In this document: piece after piece, positions 26,660 to 37,053 of the stretch
How positions within the stretch are numbered: the first letter of the stretch is position 1
Layout of the letters: each line of letters starts with the position of its first letter
Assembly: GCA_024699495.1 (NCBI GenBank)
Contig: JAILPK010000025.1
Coordinates: 1-64,000, forward strand
Length of the DNA stretch: 64,000 nucleotides
Source: Bacteroidaceae bacterium
GTDB lineage: Bacteria > Bacteroidota > Bacteroidia > Bacteroidales > Bacteroidaceae
Reading direction: 5' to 3'
Made by a program: the position numbers and the translations under genes
Notes under the pieces: model-generated
The model's input: only the letters and a program-made list of their open reading frames with translations
What the model was told of the DNA's origin: nothing
Database searches by the model: none

Positions 26660-29167
26660 ATGAATATAAGTTATAACTGGCTCAGAGATTATGTAGATAC
26701 AACTCTGACTGCACAGGAAATTGCAGACGCGCTGACTTCTATTGGCTTAGAGGTTGACGGAGTGGAGGAAGTTCAGACTATCAAAGGCGGATTGGAAGGT
26801 CTCGTAGTGGGCGAAGTGGTCTCTTGCGAGCCGCATCCCAACAGCGATCACATGCACGTCTGCTCGGTGAATATAGGTGCGGAGGAGATGCAGCAGATAG
26901 TCTGCGGCGCTCCGAATGTAGCTGCCGGTCAGAAGGTTATCGTTGCCACCCTGGGCACAAAACTCTATGACGGCGACAAGGAATTTGTAATCAAACGCAG
27001 CAAGTTGCGCGGAGTGGAGAGCAACGGGATGATCTGCGCCGAAGATGAAATAGGAATAGGTAACGACCACTCCGGCATCATCGTACTGCCAGCTGATACC
27101 AAGGTGGGAATGAAAGCCGCCGACTACTATGATATCCACAGCGACTACATCATAGAAGTGGATATCACAGCCAACCGCGCAGATGCATGTTCTCATTACG
27201 GAGTGGCCCGCGATCTTTATGCATATCTCGTGCAGCATGGCGTGAAGACTGCAATTCATCGCCCCTCTGTCGATGCCTTCTGCGTGGATAACCACGACCT
27301 GGAGATTCCTGTGGTTGTAGAGAATGCCGAGGCCTGCCCGCGTTATGCCGCCGTGACTGTCACCGGCTGCGAGGTGAAAGAGAGTCCGCAATGGCTCAAA
27401 GACCGTCTGGCTACCATCGGACTGCGCCCCATAAACAACATCGTAGATATCACAAACTATATAATGATGGCTTATGGCCAGCCTCTGCATTGCTTCGATG
27501 CCGACATGATCACAGGCAAGAAGGTAATAGTCAAGACACAAAAAGAAGGCACTCCCTTTGTGACTCTCGACGGCGAGGAGCGTAAGTTGTCAGAGCGAGA
27601 CCTGACTATCTGCAATGCCGAGGAGCCTATGTGTATTGCCGGCGTCTTCGGCGGACGGGGGAGCGGAACATACGAAACCACTACCAACGTGCTGCTGGAA
27701 AGCGCTTATTTTAATCCGACATGGATTCGTAAGAGTGCGCGGCGCCACGGCCTGCAGACTGATGCCTCGTTCCGCTTCGAGCGCGGCATAGACCCGGCCG
27801 GACAGATTTATGCCCTGAAGCAGGCTGCCATACTATGCAAGGAACTGGCCGGCGGCAAGGTGAGCATGGATATCGTGGACGTCTATCCCAAGCCCATGAC
27901 TGACTTCCCCGTGACGCTGAAATACGACTATGTCGATGGCCTCATCGGGAAACATATACCAGCGGAGACTGTGAAGAGCATCGTCACCTCGCTGGAGATG
28001 AAGATCGAGAAGGAAAGTGCCGAAGGGCTAGAGCTGCAGGTGCCCGCATATAGGGTGGATGTGCAGCGCCCGTGTGATGTGGTCGAGGATATCCTCCGCA
28101 TCTACGGCTATAACAATGTTGAAATTCCTACGTCTATCAACAGCTGTCTCTCTGTAAAAGGAGAGGCCGACAAGAGCCATAAACTGCAGAATGTGGTGGC
28201 TGAACAGCTGGTGGGAGCAGGGTTCAACGAGATCCTGAACAACTCTCTGCAGCGCGCCGCATACTACGACAATCTGCAGGAATATCCTTCGGAGAATCTT
28301 GTGCGTCTGCTCAACCCGCTTTCACAGGACTTGAATGTGCTGCGCCAGACCCTTCTCTTCGGCGGACTGGAGTCCATAGCACGCAACGTAAACCACCGCA
28401 ATCCGAACCTGGCTCTCTTTGAGTTCGGTAACTGCTATTACTTCCATGCAGAGCGACGTAGCGACGTAATCATCCCGGGAGTCAGCAGCAGTCGTGATCC
28501 CGAGGTGATAAAACATGTCCTGGACGCTTATAGCGAGGATTATCATCTCGGATTGTGGCTTACCGGCAAGATGACTGAAGCCAACTGGGCACATGCCGAC
28601 GAGCAGAACAGCTTCTACGTGCTGAAAGCCCATGTCCTGAATATCCTGCGTCGCCTCGGAGTTCCGTTTGGAGCACTCGTGTTCAGCGATGGCAAAAACG
28701 ATATCTTCTCCCACAGTATTCTCATCTCCGACCGCAACGGAAAGGTGGTGGCCCAGATGGGTGTGGTAAGCAAACGGCTGCAGGTGGAGATGGAAATCCC
28801 GTCGGAAGTATATTTCGCAGATATAGCATGGCAGCAGGTGATGCGCATGATTCGCAAGCAGAAAGTGTCATTCACAGAAATCCCAAGATTCCCCGCAGTA
28901 AGCAGAGACCTGGCGCTGTTGGTTGACAAGGGCGTGCGCTTCGAGCAGATTGAAACCATCGCTTATCAGACAGAGCGCAAGCTGCTGAAAGAGGTTACTC
29001 TCTTTGACGTATATGAAGGCAAGAACCTGCCTGCCGGCAAGAAGAGTTATGCTGTGAACTTCATCCTGCAAGATGAGAACCGCACGCTTAACGACAAGGC
29101 TATAGATGCCATCATGCAGCGCCTGATCCAGAATCTCACTAAGCAACTCGGAGCAGAATTGCGTTGA
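26660..29167 (+). CDS. pheT: Phenylalanyl-tRNA synthetase beta subunit
   Basis: 835 residues. Domains in order: N-terminal B1 (ISYNWLRDYVD), an EMAP/tRNA-binding domain (VVGEVVSCEPHPNSDHMHVC, residues about 40-150), the B3/4 editing region, B5 (around 410-480), a core class II-like fold, and a C-terminal ferredoxin-like anticodon-binding domain (FTEIPRFPAVSRDLALLVD). It forms an alpha2-beta2 enzyme with PheS, which is not in this window. It has its own promoter and is followed by a short hairpin (29193-29217) and yebC. Confidence 0.96.
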   Translation: MNISYNWLRDYVDTTLTAQEIADALTSIGLEVDGVEEVQTIKGGLEGLVVGEVVSCEPHPNSDHMHVCSVNIGAEEMQQIVCGAPNVAAGQKVIVATLGTKLYDGDKEFVIKRSKLRGVESNGMICAEDEIGIGNDHSGIIVLPADTKVGMKAADYYDIHSDYIIEVDITANRADACSHYGVARDLYAYLVQHGVKTAIHRPSVDAFCVDNHDLEIPVVVENAEACPRYAAVTVTGCEVKESPQWLKDRLATIGLRPINNIVDITNYIMMAYGQPLHCFDADMITGKKVIVKTQKEGTPFVTLDGEERKLSERDLTICNAEEPMCIAGVFGGRGSGTYETTTNVLLESAYFNPTWIRKSARRHGLQTDASFRFERGIDPAGQIYALKQAAILCKELAGGKVSMDIVDVYPKPMTDFPVTLKYDYVDGLIGKHIPAETVKSIVTSLEMKIEKESAEGLELQVPAYRVDVQRPCDVVEDILRIYGYNNVEIPTSINSCLSVKGEADKSHKLQNVVAEQLVGAGFNEILNNSLQRAAYYDNLQEYPSENLVRLLNPLSQDLNVLRQTLLFGGLESIARNVNHRNPNLALFEFGNCYYFHAERRSDVIIPGVSSSRDPEVIKHVLDAYSEDYHLGLWLTGKMTEANWAHADEQNSFYVLKAHVLNILRRLGVPFGALVFSDGKNDIFSHSILISDRNGKVVAQMGVVSKRLQVEMEIPSEVYFADIAWQQVMRMIRKQKVSFTEIPRFPAVSRDLALLVDKGVRFEQIETIAYQTERKLLKEVTLFDVYEGKNLPAGKKSYAVNFILQDENRTLNDKAIDAIMQRLIQNLTKQLGAELR

Positions 29168-29192
29168 CAGAAACCAGGACTCTGCTCTTAGC

Positions 29193-29217
29193 CTTCTTCC
29201 ATTCCAGAGGGAAGAAG
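29193..29217 (+). terminator. Weak hairpin after pheT
   Basis: CTTCTTCC / GGAAGAAG around a nine-base loop, 25 bases after the pheT stop. No T run follows on the plus strand, so it may attenuate rather than end transcription. The remaining gap to yebC shows no gene. Confidence 0.35.
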
Positions 29218-29350
29218 CGTAAGAAAAAACAATAAACAGAATAATAAATAATTAACAATCAACAAAATGAACCCGCCAGCCTCAAGGAATTTATGCAGCA
29301 GCCGTCTCTGACGGAGGTAACGTTTCAAGGCTGACAATTTTATTACATCT

Positions 29351-30079
29351 ATGGGAAGAGCATTTGAATATCGCAAGGCCGCCAAACTGAAGCGTTGGGG
29401 GCATATGGCAAAGACATTTACAAAGCTTGGCAAGCAAATCGCCATTGCCGTGAAGGCCGGCGGACCAGACCCAGACATGAATCCCACTTTGCGTGGTATC
29501 ATCGCTACCTGCAAGCGCGAGAACATGCCGAAGGACAATATCGAGCGTGCCATAAAGAACGCGATGGGCAAGGACCAGAGCGAATATAAGGGCATGACTT
29601 ACGAGGGATATGGACCTCACGGTATTGCAATCTTCGTTGATACCCTCACCGACAACCCGACACGTACTGTAGCCGATGTGCGCAGCGTATTCAATAAGTT
29701 CGGAGGCAATCTCGGAACGATGGGCAGTCTGGCTTTCCTCTTTGACCACAAGGCGGTGTTTACCTTCAAGAAGAAGGACGGCATAGACATGGACGAACTG
29801 ATTCTGGACCTCATCGATTATGGCGTGGATGACGAGTTCGACGAGGACGAGGAAGAAGGCACACTCACCATCTATGGCGACCCCAAGAGCTATGGCGCTA
29901 TCCAGAAACATTTGGAAGAACAGGGCTTTGAGGATGTCGGCGGTGAGTTCACTTATATCCCCAACGACCTGAAGGATGTCACTGCTGAGCAGCGCGAGAC
30001 CATAGACAAGATGGTGGAGCGTCTGGAAGAGTTTGACGACGTCCAGACTGTGTTCACAAATATGAAGCCGGAAGAATAA
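29351..30079 (+). CDS. yebC: YebC/PmpR family DNA-binding regulatory protein
   Basis: 242 residues, standard for the family (TACO1-like). The N-terminus MGRAFEYRKAAKLKRWGHMA and the segment KAGGPDPDMNPTLRGII are characteristic, followed by NMPKDNIERAIKNA and the acidic middle domain. Members act in transcriptional regulation and some in relieving ribosome pausing; which applies here is unknown. It lies downstream of pheT and 21 bases upstream of a large secreted-protein gene on the same strand. Confidence 0.92.
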   Translation: MGRAFEYRKAAKLKRWGHMAKTFTKLGKQIAIAVKAGGPDPDMNPTLRGIIATCKRENMPKDNIERAIKNAMGKDQSEYKGMTYEGYGPHGIAIFVDTLTDNPTRTVADVRSVFNKFGGNLGTMGSLAFLFDHKAVFTFKKKDGIDMDELILDLIDYGVDDEFDEDEEEGTLTIYGDPKSYGAIQKHLEEQGFEDVGGEFTYIPNDLKDVTAEQRETIDKMVERLEEFDDVQTVFTNMKPEE

Positions 30080-30100
30080 TCCACTTTACCATTTTACCTT

Positions 30101-33100
30101 ATGAACCGAATATTTATCACGTTCTGCCTGTATTTCGTATTCTCTGTCGTGACGTTGGCTCAGGGCTATACAGATGTCACACAAAGGTATATAAAGAATC
30201 CGGATTTGCAGTCGCAGGAGGGTTGGACTTACTCACGGGTAAACGTGAGCGGGGAGACTCTCACCTGGTCGGCTGTGTCGAAGTCCTATTCAGGCTCCTA
30301 CGTCAGCGAGATATTTGCCGGCTCCGAGCTGAAATACAAAACATACGAAGTATGGCAGAAAATCACATTGCCCCGGGGTGCCTACCATCTGTATGGACGG
30401 GCCTTCCAACGCGATGCTGACAAGGTGATTATGTTCGTACGACAGGTAAATGCAAGGGATTCGGTTGCGGTAGCTTCCGTGGCTGATCAGTTTGACTCTT
30501 CACCAAACAATCTGGATGAGGCAGCCAAGGCCTTCAATGCAAATATGTATCTGAATGACCTGGCTTTCACTGTGGCAGATGATGAGACAGAAGTAACCAT
30601 CGGGTATGAAGGTGGGTTCACAGGAGGCGGACAATGGTTCGCCTTCGGTGGCTTTACCCTCTATCAGGTGCAGGATGAGATCAGTCCCGTCCATCCAAAA
30701 GACGTGACTCCGTCGCTGACGCGCGCAATGGCAAATTATACAGGCCTGACCGGCTGCTATAAGAAAGCCGACAGCTATATCCACGAGAAATATTCTACCG
30801 CCAATTTCGGAGTGGGAATGTTGGTTTCCCAGACCTTCAAGGGATTGGAAAACGGATTTTACCAGGTCGTAATCCAAGCTAATGCCTCGCAGGCTAACGG
30901 CGTAGGGTCACTGTCGGCAAGTCCTATGCTTGTCGTTGCAGGACAAAAACGCGAAGTGATGGAGCCTGTAACCCGCAGCGCCGTGGATAAAGTGGATGAA
31001 TATGTCCTGAGCGATGTAGAGGTGACGAACGGCACTCTGCGTGTCGGGATTCAGAATCAGTCGGTTGGCTGCAACTGGCTGCTCTTCAACGTTAAAAGTC
31101 TGAAATATCTCGGCGCAGGAAATCAAATCAGCCATGTGACTCTGAAACGCGATGAGACGTTTTCAATAGGAAGTATTGTCCAGGCTGATGTAGATTCTGA
31201 CATACCGCTGCGGGCAGGACAGCTCAACAGCATTGCTCTGCCGTTCTCCATGACTGCAGCGCAGACTGCTGCCGCATTCTCTCGTGTCTATACTCTGGCA
31301 GGAGTGGAGAGGGATGCCGAGGGTAATCTTCAAGGTATCCTGATAGATGCCGACAGCATAGATTTCGGCAGAGGATATTTTGTGGAGGTGAGCGAAGACA
31401 AGATGCTGTCTGCCACAAACGTCTATCTGCAGCCCGGTGCTCCGGCAGAAGAATATTCTATCTGGGGCGAGTCATTGGTGTCCGGCCATTTCGGAAAGAC
31501 TGCGTTGAAGGATGTGTATGTCTTGAGCGATAACGGCGAACTCACATTCGTCTCTGAACAGACCGATGTGCCTGGATTCATGGCAACAGTAAGCCTCCCG
31601 GCAGCACTTGGCAACAATAAGCAGCCGATTACTCTGACCCATATTGATTATTCAGATGTGCATTTTACTGTTGACATCGAGAATATTCAGGTCAGACATT
31701 TTATTAATGATAATACATACACAGAAGATTCGCCTTCGGTGGTTGACTCGTATAATGTTTCACCACCTGAACGGCGCGATCAGCCTTCTGCCATCTGTAT
31801 TCCGCTTCCAAGCCAGGAGGACAGTGTGACACTGAAGATCGAGGGCATTGACTGTGTGTGGCGATTCCCAGCTTCAGATATGCTCAGGGTATATAACCTT
31901 TATCCGCAGAGAGAATACAGATATACGGTGGAGGCAGCGGAGAAAGTGATTAGCAGCGGACGGTTCAACATTACTGGACATCTGCGTATGATTATGGCAG
32001 AGACCGGAAATAACATCCGCGATTTGGGCGGATGGGAAACGGCCGAAGGCTTGCGTCTGCGTCATGGATTGCTTTATCGCAGTGGTGAGCTAAACGGCGG
32101 CCACACAATGAGTGAGGCAGACAAGCAAGAGATGCTGCGGCTTGGTATCGGGGCAGAACTGGATTTGCGAGAAGATGTGGATATAGCAGATTTTGCTGTT
32201 GATGAGGTGCCGCTGAGCAAAAGCTCTTCTTTTGGCCAGGACTTCCCTTATTTATACCAGAATCAGCACCGCTTTGGCGATGATGCCTTACGTATAGACA
32301 CCGCCTGCTGGCGGACGTCTTTCAAATTCGTCATCGATAACCTGAGAGCCGGAAAGAGCGTCTTGTTCCATTGCATTTGGGGAGCCGACCGCACCGGATG
32401 CATGGCTTTCCTTATAGAGGGACTGCTCGGCCTGCCGATTGACCAGTTGTACAAAGACTACGAACTGACGACCTTCTCTATTGCAGATTCGCGACTGAAG
32501 AGCGGGCTCGACAGCAAACTGGCATATATAAATACTTTGCCGGGAAACACCTTGCAGCAACGTTTCTTCTACTATCTGCATAATGTGGCCGGGGTGCCCG
32601 GAAACGACCTGCTCGAACTGATTGACCGGATGGTGGAGGGCGAAAGCAGTATCACCAAATCACAACTGGCTCTGATGTCTGCTGCCGACACACTCATAAT
32701 TCAGGATGTCCATTCGCTGTCTGCAGTCTGCCCGCGAGGCGCTACGATTGCCGACGGAGCACACGCCATACTTACCGATGCCAGCGGTTCTCAGAACGAA
32801 ATCGAGATGTCGGTGGACGGTATCGCTATCCGCTTCGGACATTACCGGCTGGCTCCTGCCTCGACATACTCTCTGACTATTCCTGCAGGGGCTGTGTCGG
32901 ATGCTGACGGGAATGCCAATGCTGAGGCTTTGAAAATTGCATTTAAAACCCCTCTCATGTCAGACGGCGAATATTATTTCTATATGCCTACTTTGGAGCG
33001 CTTCTTAGGACGCGGCGCGAACTTCGGAACCAGGGCTGTAGCAGACAGATTTGGTGTGCCGGTGACTCTGACTACAGATATTAGCGGTATTTCAACATTC

Positions 33101-34117
33101 CGATATCTGGATAATCTTCTCTATCTTGGTTCTGATGGTTTTACAGACAAGGATTTCTCCTACAACTCGGTTTACTGGACTTTGAAACAGACTGATGCCG
33201 AACACCCCGAGAGGCTTGTCATGCTCTCGAATAACGGATTCTATTTGAATTTGGTCGATAATACACGGGCGCGTGTGGAGGCTACTTCTCCTGCAGAGGC
33301 TACTCAAGTGGAATTGGTCGGAATTGAGAGACAGAAAGAGATTGTACAGCAGCAACAGGATGAGAATATTCTGCAGGCCGCGCAGGATGCAGGTATCGAG
33401 GCTGCTGACATGAGTGTGCTGGATGCAATCCTTTCGGATGAATATTCAGAAATAAAGAATGTGGCCACCATCAAAGGCTCGAAGTTGGGGAATGCCACTT
33501 TCTGGCCTCTTACTGAACCTACAGATGTGCAGAACGCCAGTGGAAACGCTTATAATGTGGGAGCTTACGGCGGCGAACTCTTTATGAAACACGGCCAAGT
33601 GAGTCAGACGGTTACGGTGAAGTATCCGGGACTGTATAAACTGACTCTTACAGCTTTCTATCGCCAGGGACGGAACAGCAGATGCTATGAAATCGGAAAC
33701 AAAGGCTATAAATTGAGCAATGCATACGTAACGATTAACGACGTTTACTATGCTCAAATTCCTGACTGGTATTCAGATTGTGTCAATTCCTCTAATCCAA
33801 ACACCACTGACCAGGCCTCTTCACTAATGCTCGCAAGAAAATATACCACGAACGTTTATGCTTATGTGGGTGAGGACTTGCAAGCCACTATCTCGATAAA
33901 TTGCCCTTCATTCATCACGAATGGCTGGTGTATCTTCAATAACTTTTATCTGGCCTATTTCCGAAACAAAGAAAATGCAATCGGGACACTTGAGGCAGAT
34001 GAAACTCATGAAGAAGTCTTTGACCTTGTCGGGCGTAGAGTTCACAACAATCAACAACCTGCAGCCGGACTGAAGAAAGGCATCTACATTATTAAAGGTC
34101 AAAAATTGGTCCGCTAA
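30101..34117 (+). CDS. Giant secreted protein with a tyrosine-phosphatase-like domain
   Basis: 1338 residues. Signal peptide MNRIFITFCLYFVFSVVTLAQ. The N-terminal about 330 residues hold two carbohydrate-binding-like beta domains (YTDVTQRYIKNPDLQS..., LTGCYKKADSYIHEKYS). Residues about 620-860 form a tyrosine/dual-specificity phosphatase of the Y_phosphatase3 type: NIRDLGGWETAEG, LLYRSGEL, LDLRE and the catalytic loop HCIWGADRTGC, a CX5R motif with Cys about 758. A further Ig-like part and a second carbohydrate-binding-like module (near 1130-1290) precede the tail VFDLVGRRV ... LKKGIYIIKGQKLVR. The phosphatase residues are intact, so an exported phosphatase is predicted; the substrate is unknown. 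The start is 21 bases after yebC. Confidence 0.8.
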   Translation: MNRIFITFCLYFVFSVVTLAQGYTDVTQRYIKNPDLQSQEGWTYSRVNVSGETLTWSAVSKSYSGSYVSEIFAGSELKYKTYEVWQKITLPRGAYHLYGRAFQRDADKVIMFVRQVNARDSVAVASVADQFDSSPNNLDEAAKAFNANMYLNDLAFTVADDETEVTIGYEGGFTGGGQWFAFGGFTLYQVQDEISPVHPKDVTPSLTRAMANYTGLTGCYKKADSYIHEKYSTANFGVGMLVSQTFKGLENGFYQVVIQANASQANGVGSLSASPMLVVAGQKREVMEPVTRSAVDKVDEYVLSDVEVTNGTLRVGIQNQSVGCNWLLFNVKSLKYLGAGNQISHVTLKRDETFSIGSIVQADVDSDIPLRAGQLNSIALPFSMTAAQTAAAFSRVYTLAGVERDAEGNLQGILIDADSIDFGRGYFVEVSEDKMLSATNVYLQPGAPAEEYSIWGESLVSGHFGKTALKDVYVLSDNGELTFVSEQTDVPGFMATVSLPAALGNNKQPITLTHIDYSDVHFTVDIENIQVRHFINDNTYTEDSPSVVDSYNVSPPERRDQPSAICIPLPSQEDSVTLKIEGIDCVWRFPASDMLRVYNLYPQREYRYTVEAAEKVISSGRFNITGHLRMIMAETGNNIRDLGGWETAEGLRLRHGLLYRSGELNGGHTMSEADKQEMLRLGIGAELDLREDVDIADFAVDEVPLSKSSSFGQDFPYLYQNQHRFGDDALRIDTACWRTSFKFVIDNLRAGKSVLFHCIWGADRTGCMAFLIEGLLGLPIDQLYKDYELTTFSIADSRLKSGLDSKLAYINTLPGNTLQQRFFYYLHNVAGVPGNDLLELIDRMVEGESSITKSQLALMSAADTLIIQDVHSLSAVCPRGATIADGAHAILTDASGSQNEIEMSVDGIAIRFGHYRLAPASTYSLTIPAGAVSDADGNANAEALKIAFKTPLMSDGEYYFYMPTLERFLGRGANFGTRAVADRFGVPVTLTTDISGISTFRYLDNLLYLGSDGFTDKDFSYNSVYWTLKQTDAEHPERLVMLSNNGFYLNLVDNTRARVEATSPAEATQVELVGIERQKEIVQQQQDENILQAAQDAGIEAADMSVLDAILSDEYSEIKNVATIKGSKLGNATFWPLTEPTDVQNASGNAYNVGAYGGELFMKHGQVSQTVTVKYPGLYKLTLTAFYRQGRNSRCYEIGNKGYKLSNAYVTINDVYYAQIPDWYSDCVNSSNPNTTDQASSLMLARKYTTNVYAYVGEDLQATISINCPSFITNGWCIFNNFYLAYFRNKENAIGTLEADETHEEVFDLVGRRVHNNQQPAAGLKKGIYIIKGQKLVR

Positions 34118-34576
34118 GCCTAAAAAAGAGTTAGGACGTTAAGTTTGGTGTATTTCGGACTCAACAAGTCAACGAGTTGTCAAGTCAACTAGTCAACAAG
34201 TCAACAAGTTGTCAAGTCAACGGGTCAACAAGTCAATGGGTCAATAATTCTTTGTGTAAGCGGGGTTTCATTTCAACAGATTCTCGATTCAATAGGTAAA
34301 CATAAATACAGATTGTTGTTAGCGGCTTTCCCGTTTCTTGTTTACTTAACCTTCTTGCCGGATTAGTGATTTAGCCAAGCAAGAATTAATGAAACAAGCC
34401 GAAGACTGAAGGGCCATTTAACCCCAGCCTCCGGCTGTCATTTCTTCAGCTGCGTTGCTTATCCGTTATCTACCACCGCAGTCCTCGACATATCAGATGA
34501 CCACGGCAGGCAATTTACTCAAAACATTCTCAGTATAAATGTCTAATAAGCGAACTGGTTGAAGAATCTGCGGGTT
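34118..34576. repeat. Intergenic word-like repeats (agtcaacaagtcaac family)
   Basis: 34160-34245 is a tandem of agtcaacaag, agtcaacgag and agttgtcaag words, the reverse complement of the gttgacttg family at 16335 and 26340. The remainder (34250-34576) shows no gene or clear terminator. Confidence 0.6.
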
Positions 34577-34999
34577 TTATTCCCGTCCTCTTTCCTCGTC
34601 TATCTTGCTCATCTTATCATTACTGTAATCAAAGGCATAATAGATTTTGTTGCCCTTGAGGACTTTTTTGAATTCAGCAAGATATTTTTTGCGAACAGCA
34701 ATCATCTTTGTATCAGACTCAAGTTTTGCCTCTACGAGAGCAAGTCCTTGCGCCGGAGTCAGTGTGCCTGCCTTCTCGGCTGCTTTGTATTTGTCCTTGA
34801 CATCATCATAAATGTCATTTGCAGCCTTACGTTCCTCTAAGTACTTGTGCAAAACTGGGCCGAACTTGGCCTCGGTGGTCTTGTCGAGTTTAAGATGCTT
34901 CAGTGTGTAGGCATAGCGCTTTTCCAGTTTTGAAGCTGCTTGTGACGGTTGTGCTGCAAGAAGAAAGAAAGCAGCGATAATGGTTAGAATCTTTTTCAT
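34577..34999 (-). CDS. Small secreted helical protein of unknown function
   Basis: 140 residues with a signal peptide (MKKILTIIAAFFLLAAQPSQA). The mature part is highly charged and helical (LEKRYAYTLKHLKLDKTT, YLEERKAANDIYDDVKDKYK) with no cysteines. In outline it resembles small periplasmic helical proteins of the Spy/CpxP kind, but no LTxxQ motif is evident. No neighbour suggests a job. Secretion is well supported; function is not. Confidence 0.75.
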   Translation of the reverse strand: MKKILTIIAAFFLLAAQPSQAASKLEKRYAYTLKHLKLDKTTEAKFGPVLHKYLEERKAANDIYDDVKDKYKAAEKAGTLTPAQGLALVEAKLESDTKMIAVRKKYLAEFKKVLKGNKIYYAFDYSNDKMSKIDEERGRE

Positions 35000-35161
35000 A
35001 TTTACTTTTGTTTTTGGGTTTGTAGTTGGGTTGTATATGTATGTTCTCAGATATTTTTATGTATGACAGATTGACAGTGTTGAAGTTTAATCATCTTTTT
35101 TCGCTTTATGAATTTTTAGATGTCTCATGTTCTATATCTCACACTATTTCTATATCTCACC

Positions 35162-37048
35162 CTATCTGAATAGAGACTTGATAAGGTCTTCTCGTCCTAT
35201 ATGCCGCAGTTCGGATTCAATCTCGTAGCGTTTCTCTGCCTGATACCAGAAGAAGAACATCCGTTGCTTCTGCTTCTCTTCGGGTGAGTGTGCTGAGAAT
35301 ACTGGTTTCATTGTGTCGGGGTAGAAACCGGTGGCCCAGGCAGTGGTGGCTGTAGTCATAGGGGTGGGGGTGAAGTCTTGCACCTGTTCCAGACGGAAGT
35401 CCATACGTTTTGTTTCAACTGCTAAAGTCGCCATGTCTTCGGCTGTGCATCCGGGATGGCTGCTGATAAAATATGGAATCAGCTGCTGACGCAGACCTGT
35501 TTGGTCACAGATTCGGTCGAACAATCGTTTGAAGTCATGGAAGAGTTTGAACGACGGCTTGCGCATCAGGTTGAGGACATGGTCAGATGTGTGTTCCGGC
35601 GCCACCTTGAGCCTACCGCTAACGTGACGGGTAATGAGCTCCCGCGTGTAGTTGGATGCTGCGCGGTTGAGGCGCTCGTCACGCCAGTCGTGCAGAAGCA
35701 AGTCATAGCGCACTCCGCTGCCGATGAAACTCTTCTTTATCCCCTTTAAGGCATCTACAGAGCGGTAGATGTCAATGAGGGCGCTGTGATCCCCGTTTAG
35801 GTTAGGGCAGATTTGCGGATGAATACATGACGGACGGCTGCATTGCTGACATGCGCGCAGGTTGCGCCCATGCATATTATACATATTTGCCGACGGACCG
35901 CCTAAATCTGAAAGGTAACCCTTGAAACCAGGCATTTGCTTTATCTGTTCGACTTCGCGCAATATGCTTTCCTTGGAACGGCTTGAGATGAACTTACCCT
36001 GATGGGCAGATATCGTGCAGAAGGCACAGCCTCCGAAACAGCCCCTATGCAGGCAGACGCTGAATTTAATCATCTCGTAGGCTGGAATCCTTTTCCCGGC
36101 ATATTTGGGGTGGGGCAGGCGTGTGTAAGGCAGGTCGAAGGAGTTGTCTAACTGCTCTGTGGTCATCGGTGGGTATGGCGGTTCGCATATCACCCACTTG
36201 TCTCCACTCTGTTGGAATATCCGTTTTGCCTGCCATCTGTTGCTCTGCTCTTCGATATGTCTGAAGTTCTCGGCATGCAGACGCGGTTGTTTTACGGCCT
36301 CCTCAAACGAATGCAGTACGATGTCCTCCCTCTCAGGCTTTGCATCTGAAGTGAGATAAACAATCTGGCGGAGGAGAGGCTGCTTGTGTCCGTCAATTCC
36401 GAGGACATCGCGGAAAGCGCTCCGGCTAATCTGGGCGAATCCCTCCTCGTCATAGTCCAGCATAGGATGGTAGTTTTCTATTGCTTCCACAAGCAGGCGG
36501 GCCATCTCTATGGTAGGTTGTTCGCCCATCCCGTAAATAATCATGTCTGCCTCGCTGTCACAAAGAATGCTTGGGCGAAAACGTTCCTGCCAATAGTCGT
36601 AGTGGGCAAGCCGGCGCATGGATGCCTCGATGCCTCCCGCCACAATTGGAACATCGGGATATAGCTGACGCAGGATTCGGGAATAGACAATCGTGGGATA
36701 TTCCGGACGCAGGTCGTGTCTTCCGTCGGGCGAGTAGGCATCTTCTGAGCGCAGACGCCTTGCCGCCGTATATTTGTTCACCATGGAATCCATAGCTCCA
36801 GGCGATATGCCAAACCAAAGACGCGGCCGCCCGAGACGTTTGAAGTCGCGCAGGTCGCCGTGCCAGTCTGGCTGCGGCACTATGGCAACTCTCAACCCTT
36901 CAGCTTCCAGAATGCGCCCTATGACAGCCACGCCAAAAGATGGGTGATCAACATACGCATCACCGCTAAAGAGAATAACGTCGGCTTTATCCCAGCCTCG
37001 TTGTTCCATCTCCTTGCGTGTAGTAGGGAGGGGCAGGGTAGGAAGCAT
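35162..37048 (-). CDS. ygiQ: YgiQ family radical SAM protein
   Basis: 628 residues. The N-terminal region has a cobalamin-binding-like fold (DVILFSGDAYVDHPSFGVAV). The radical SAM cluster CLHRGCFGGCAFC near residues 327-339 has the extended spacing used by this family, followed by SSRSKESILREVE. Further cysteines (CQQCSRPSC, CIHPQIC) lie near 395-410. The substrate is unknown. It starts five bases after the lipid kinase stop codon, so the two are co-transcribed. Confidence 0.9.
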   Translation of the reverse strand: MLPTLPLPTTRKEMEQRGWDKADVILFSGDAYVDHPSFGVAVIGRILEAEGLRVAIVPQPDWHGDLRDFKRLGRPRLWFGISPGAMDSMVNKYTAARRLRSEDAYSPDGRHDLRPEYPTIVYSRILRQLYPDVPIVAGGIEASMRRLAHYDYWQERFRPSILCDSEADMIIYGMGEQPTIEMARLLVEAIENYHPMLDYDEEGFAQISRSAFRDVLGIDGHKQPLLRQIVYLTSDAKPEREDIVLHSFEEAVKQPRLHAENFRHIEEQSNRWQAKRIFQQSGDKWVICEPPYPPMTTEQLDNSFDLPYTRLPHPKYAGKRIPAYEMIKFSVCLHRGCFGGCAFCTISAHQGKFISSRSKESILREVEQIKQMPGFKGYLSDLGGPSANMYNMHGRNLRACQQCSRPSCIHPQICPNLNGDHSALIDIYRSVDALKGIKKSFIGSGVRYDLLLHDWRDERLNRAASNYTRELITRHVSGRLKVAPEHTSDHVLNLMRKPSFKLFHDFKRLFDRICDQTGLRQQLIPYFISSHPGCTAEDMATLAVETKRMDFRLEQVQDFTPTPMTTATTAWATGFYPDTMKPVFSAHSPEEKQKQRMFFFWYQAEKRYEIESELRHIGREDLIKSLFR

Positions 37049-37053
37049 CTTTC

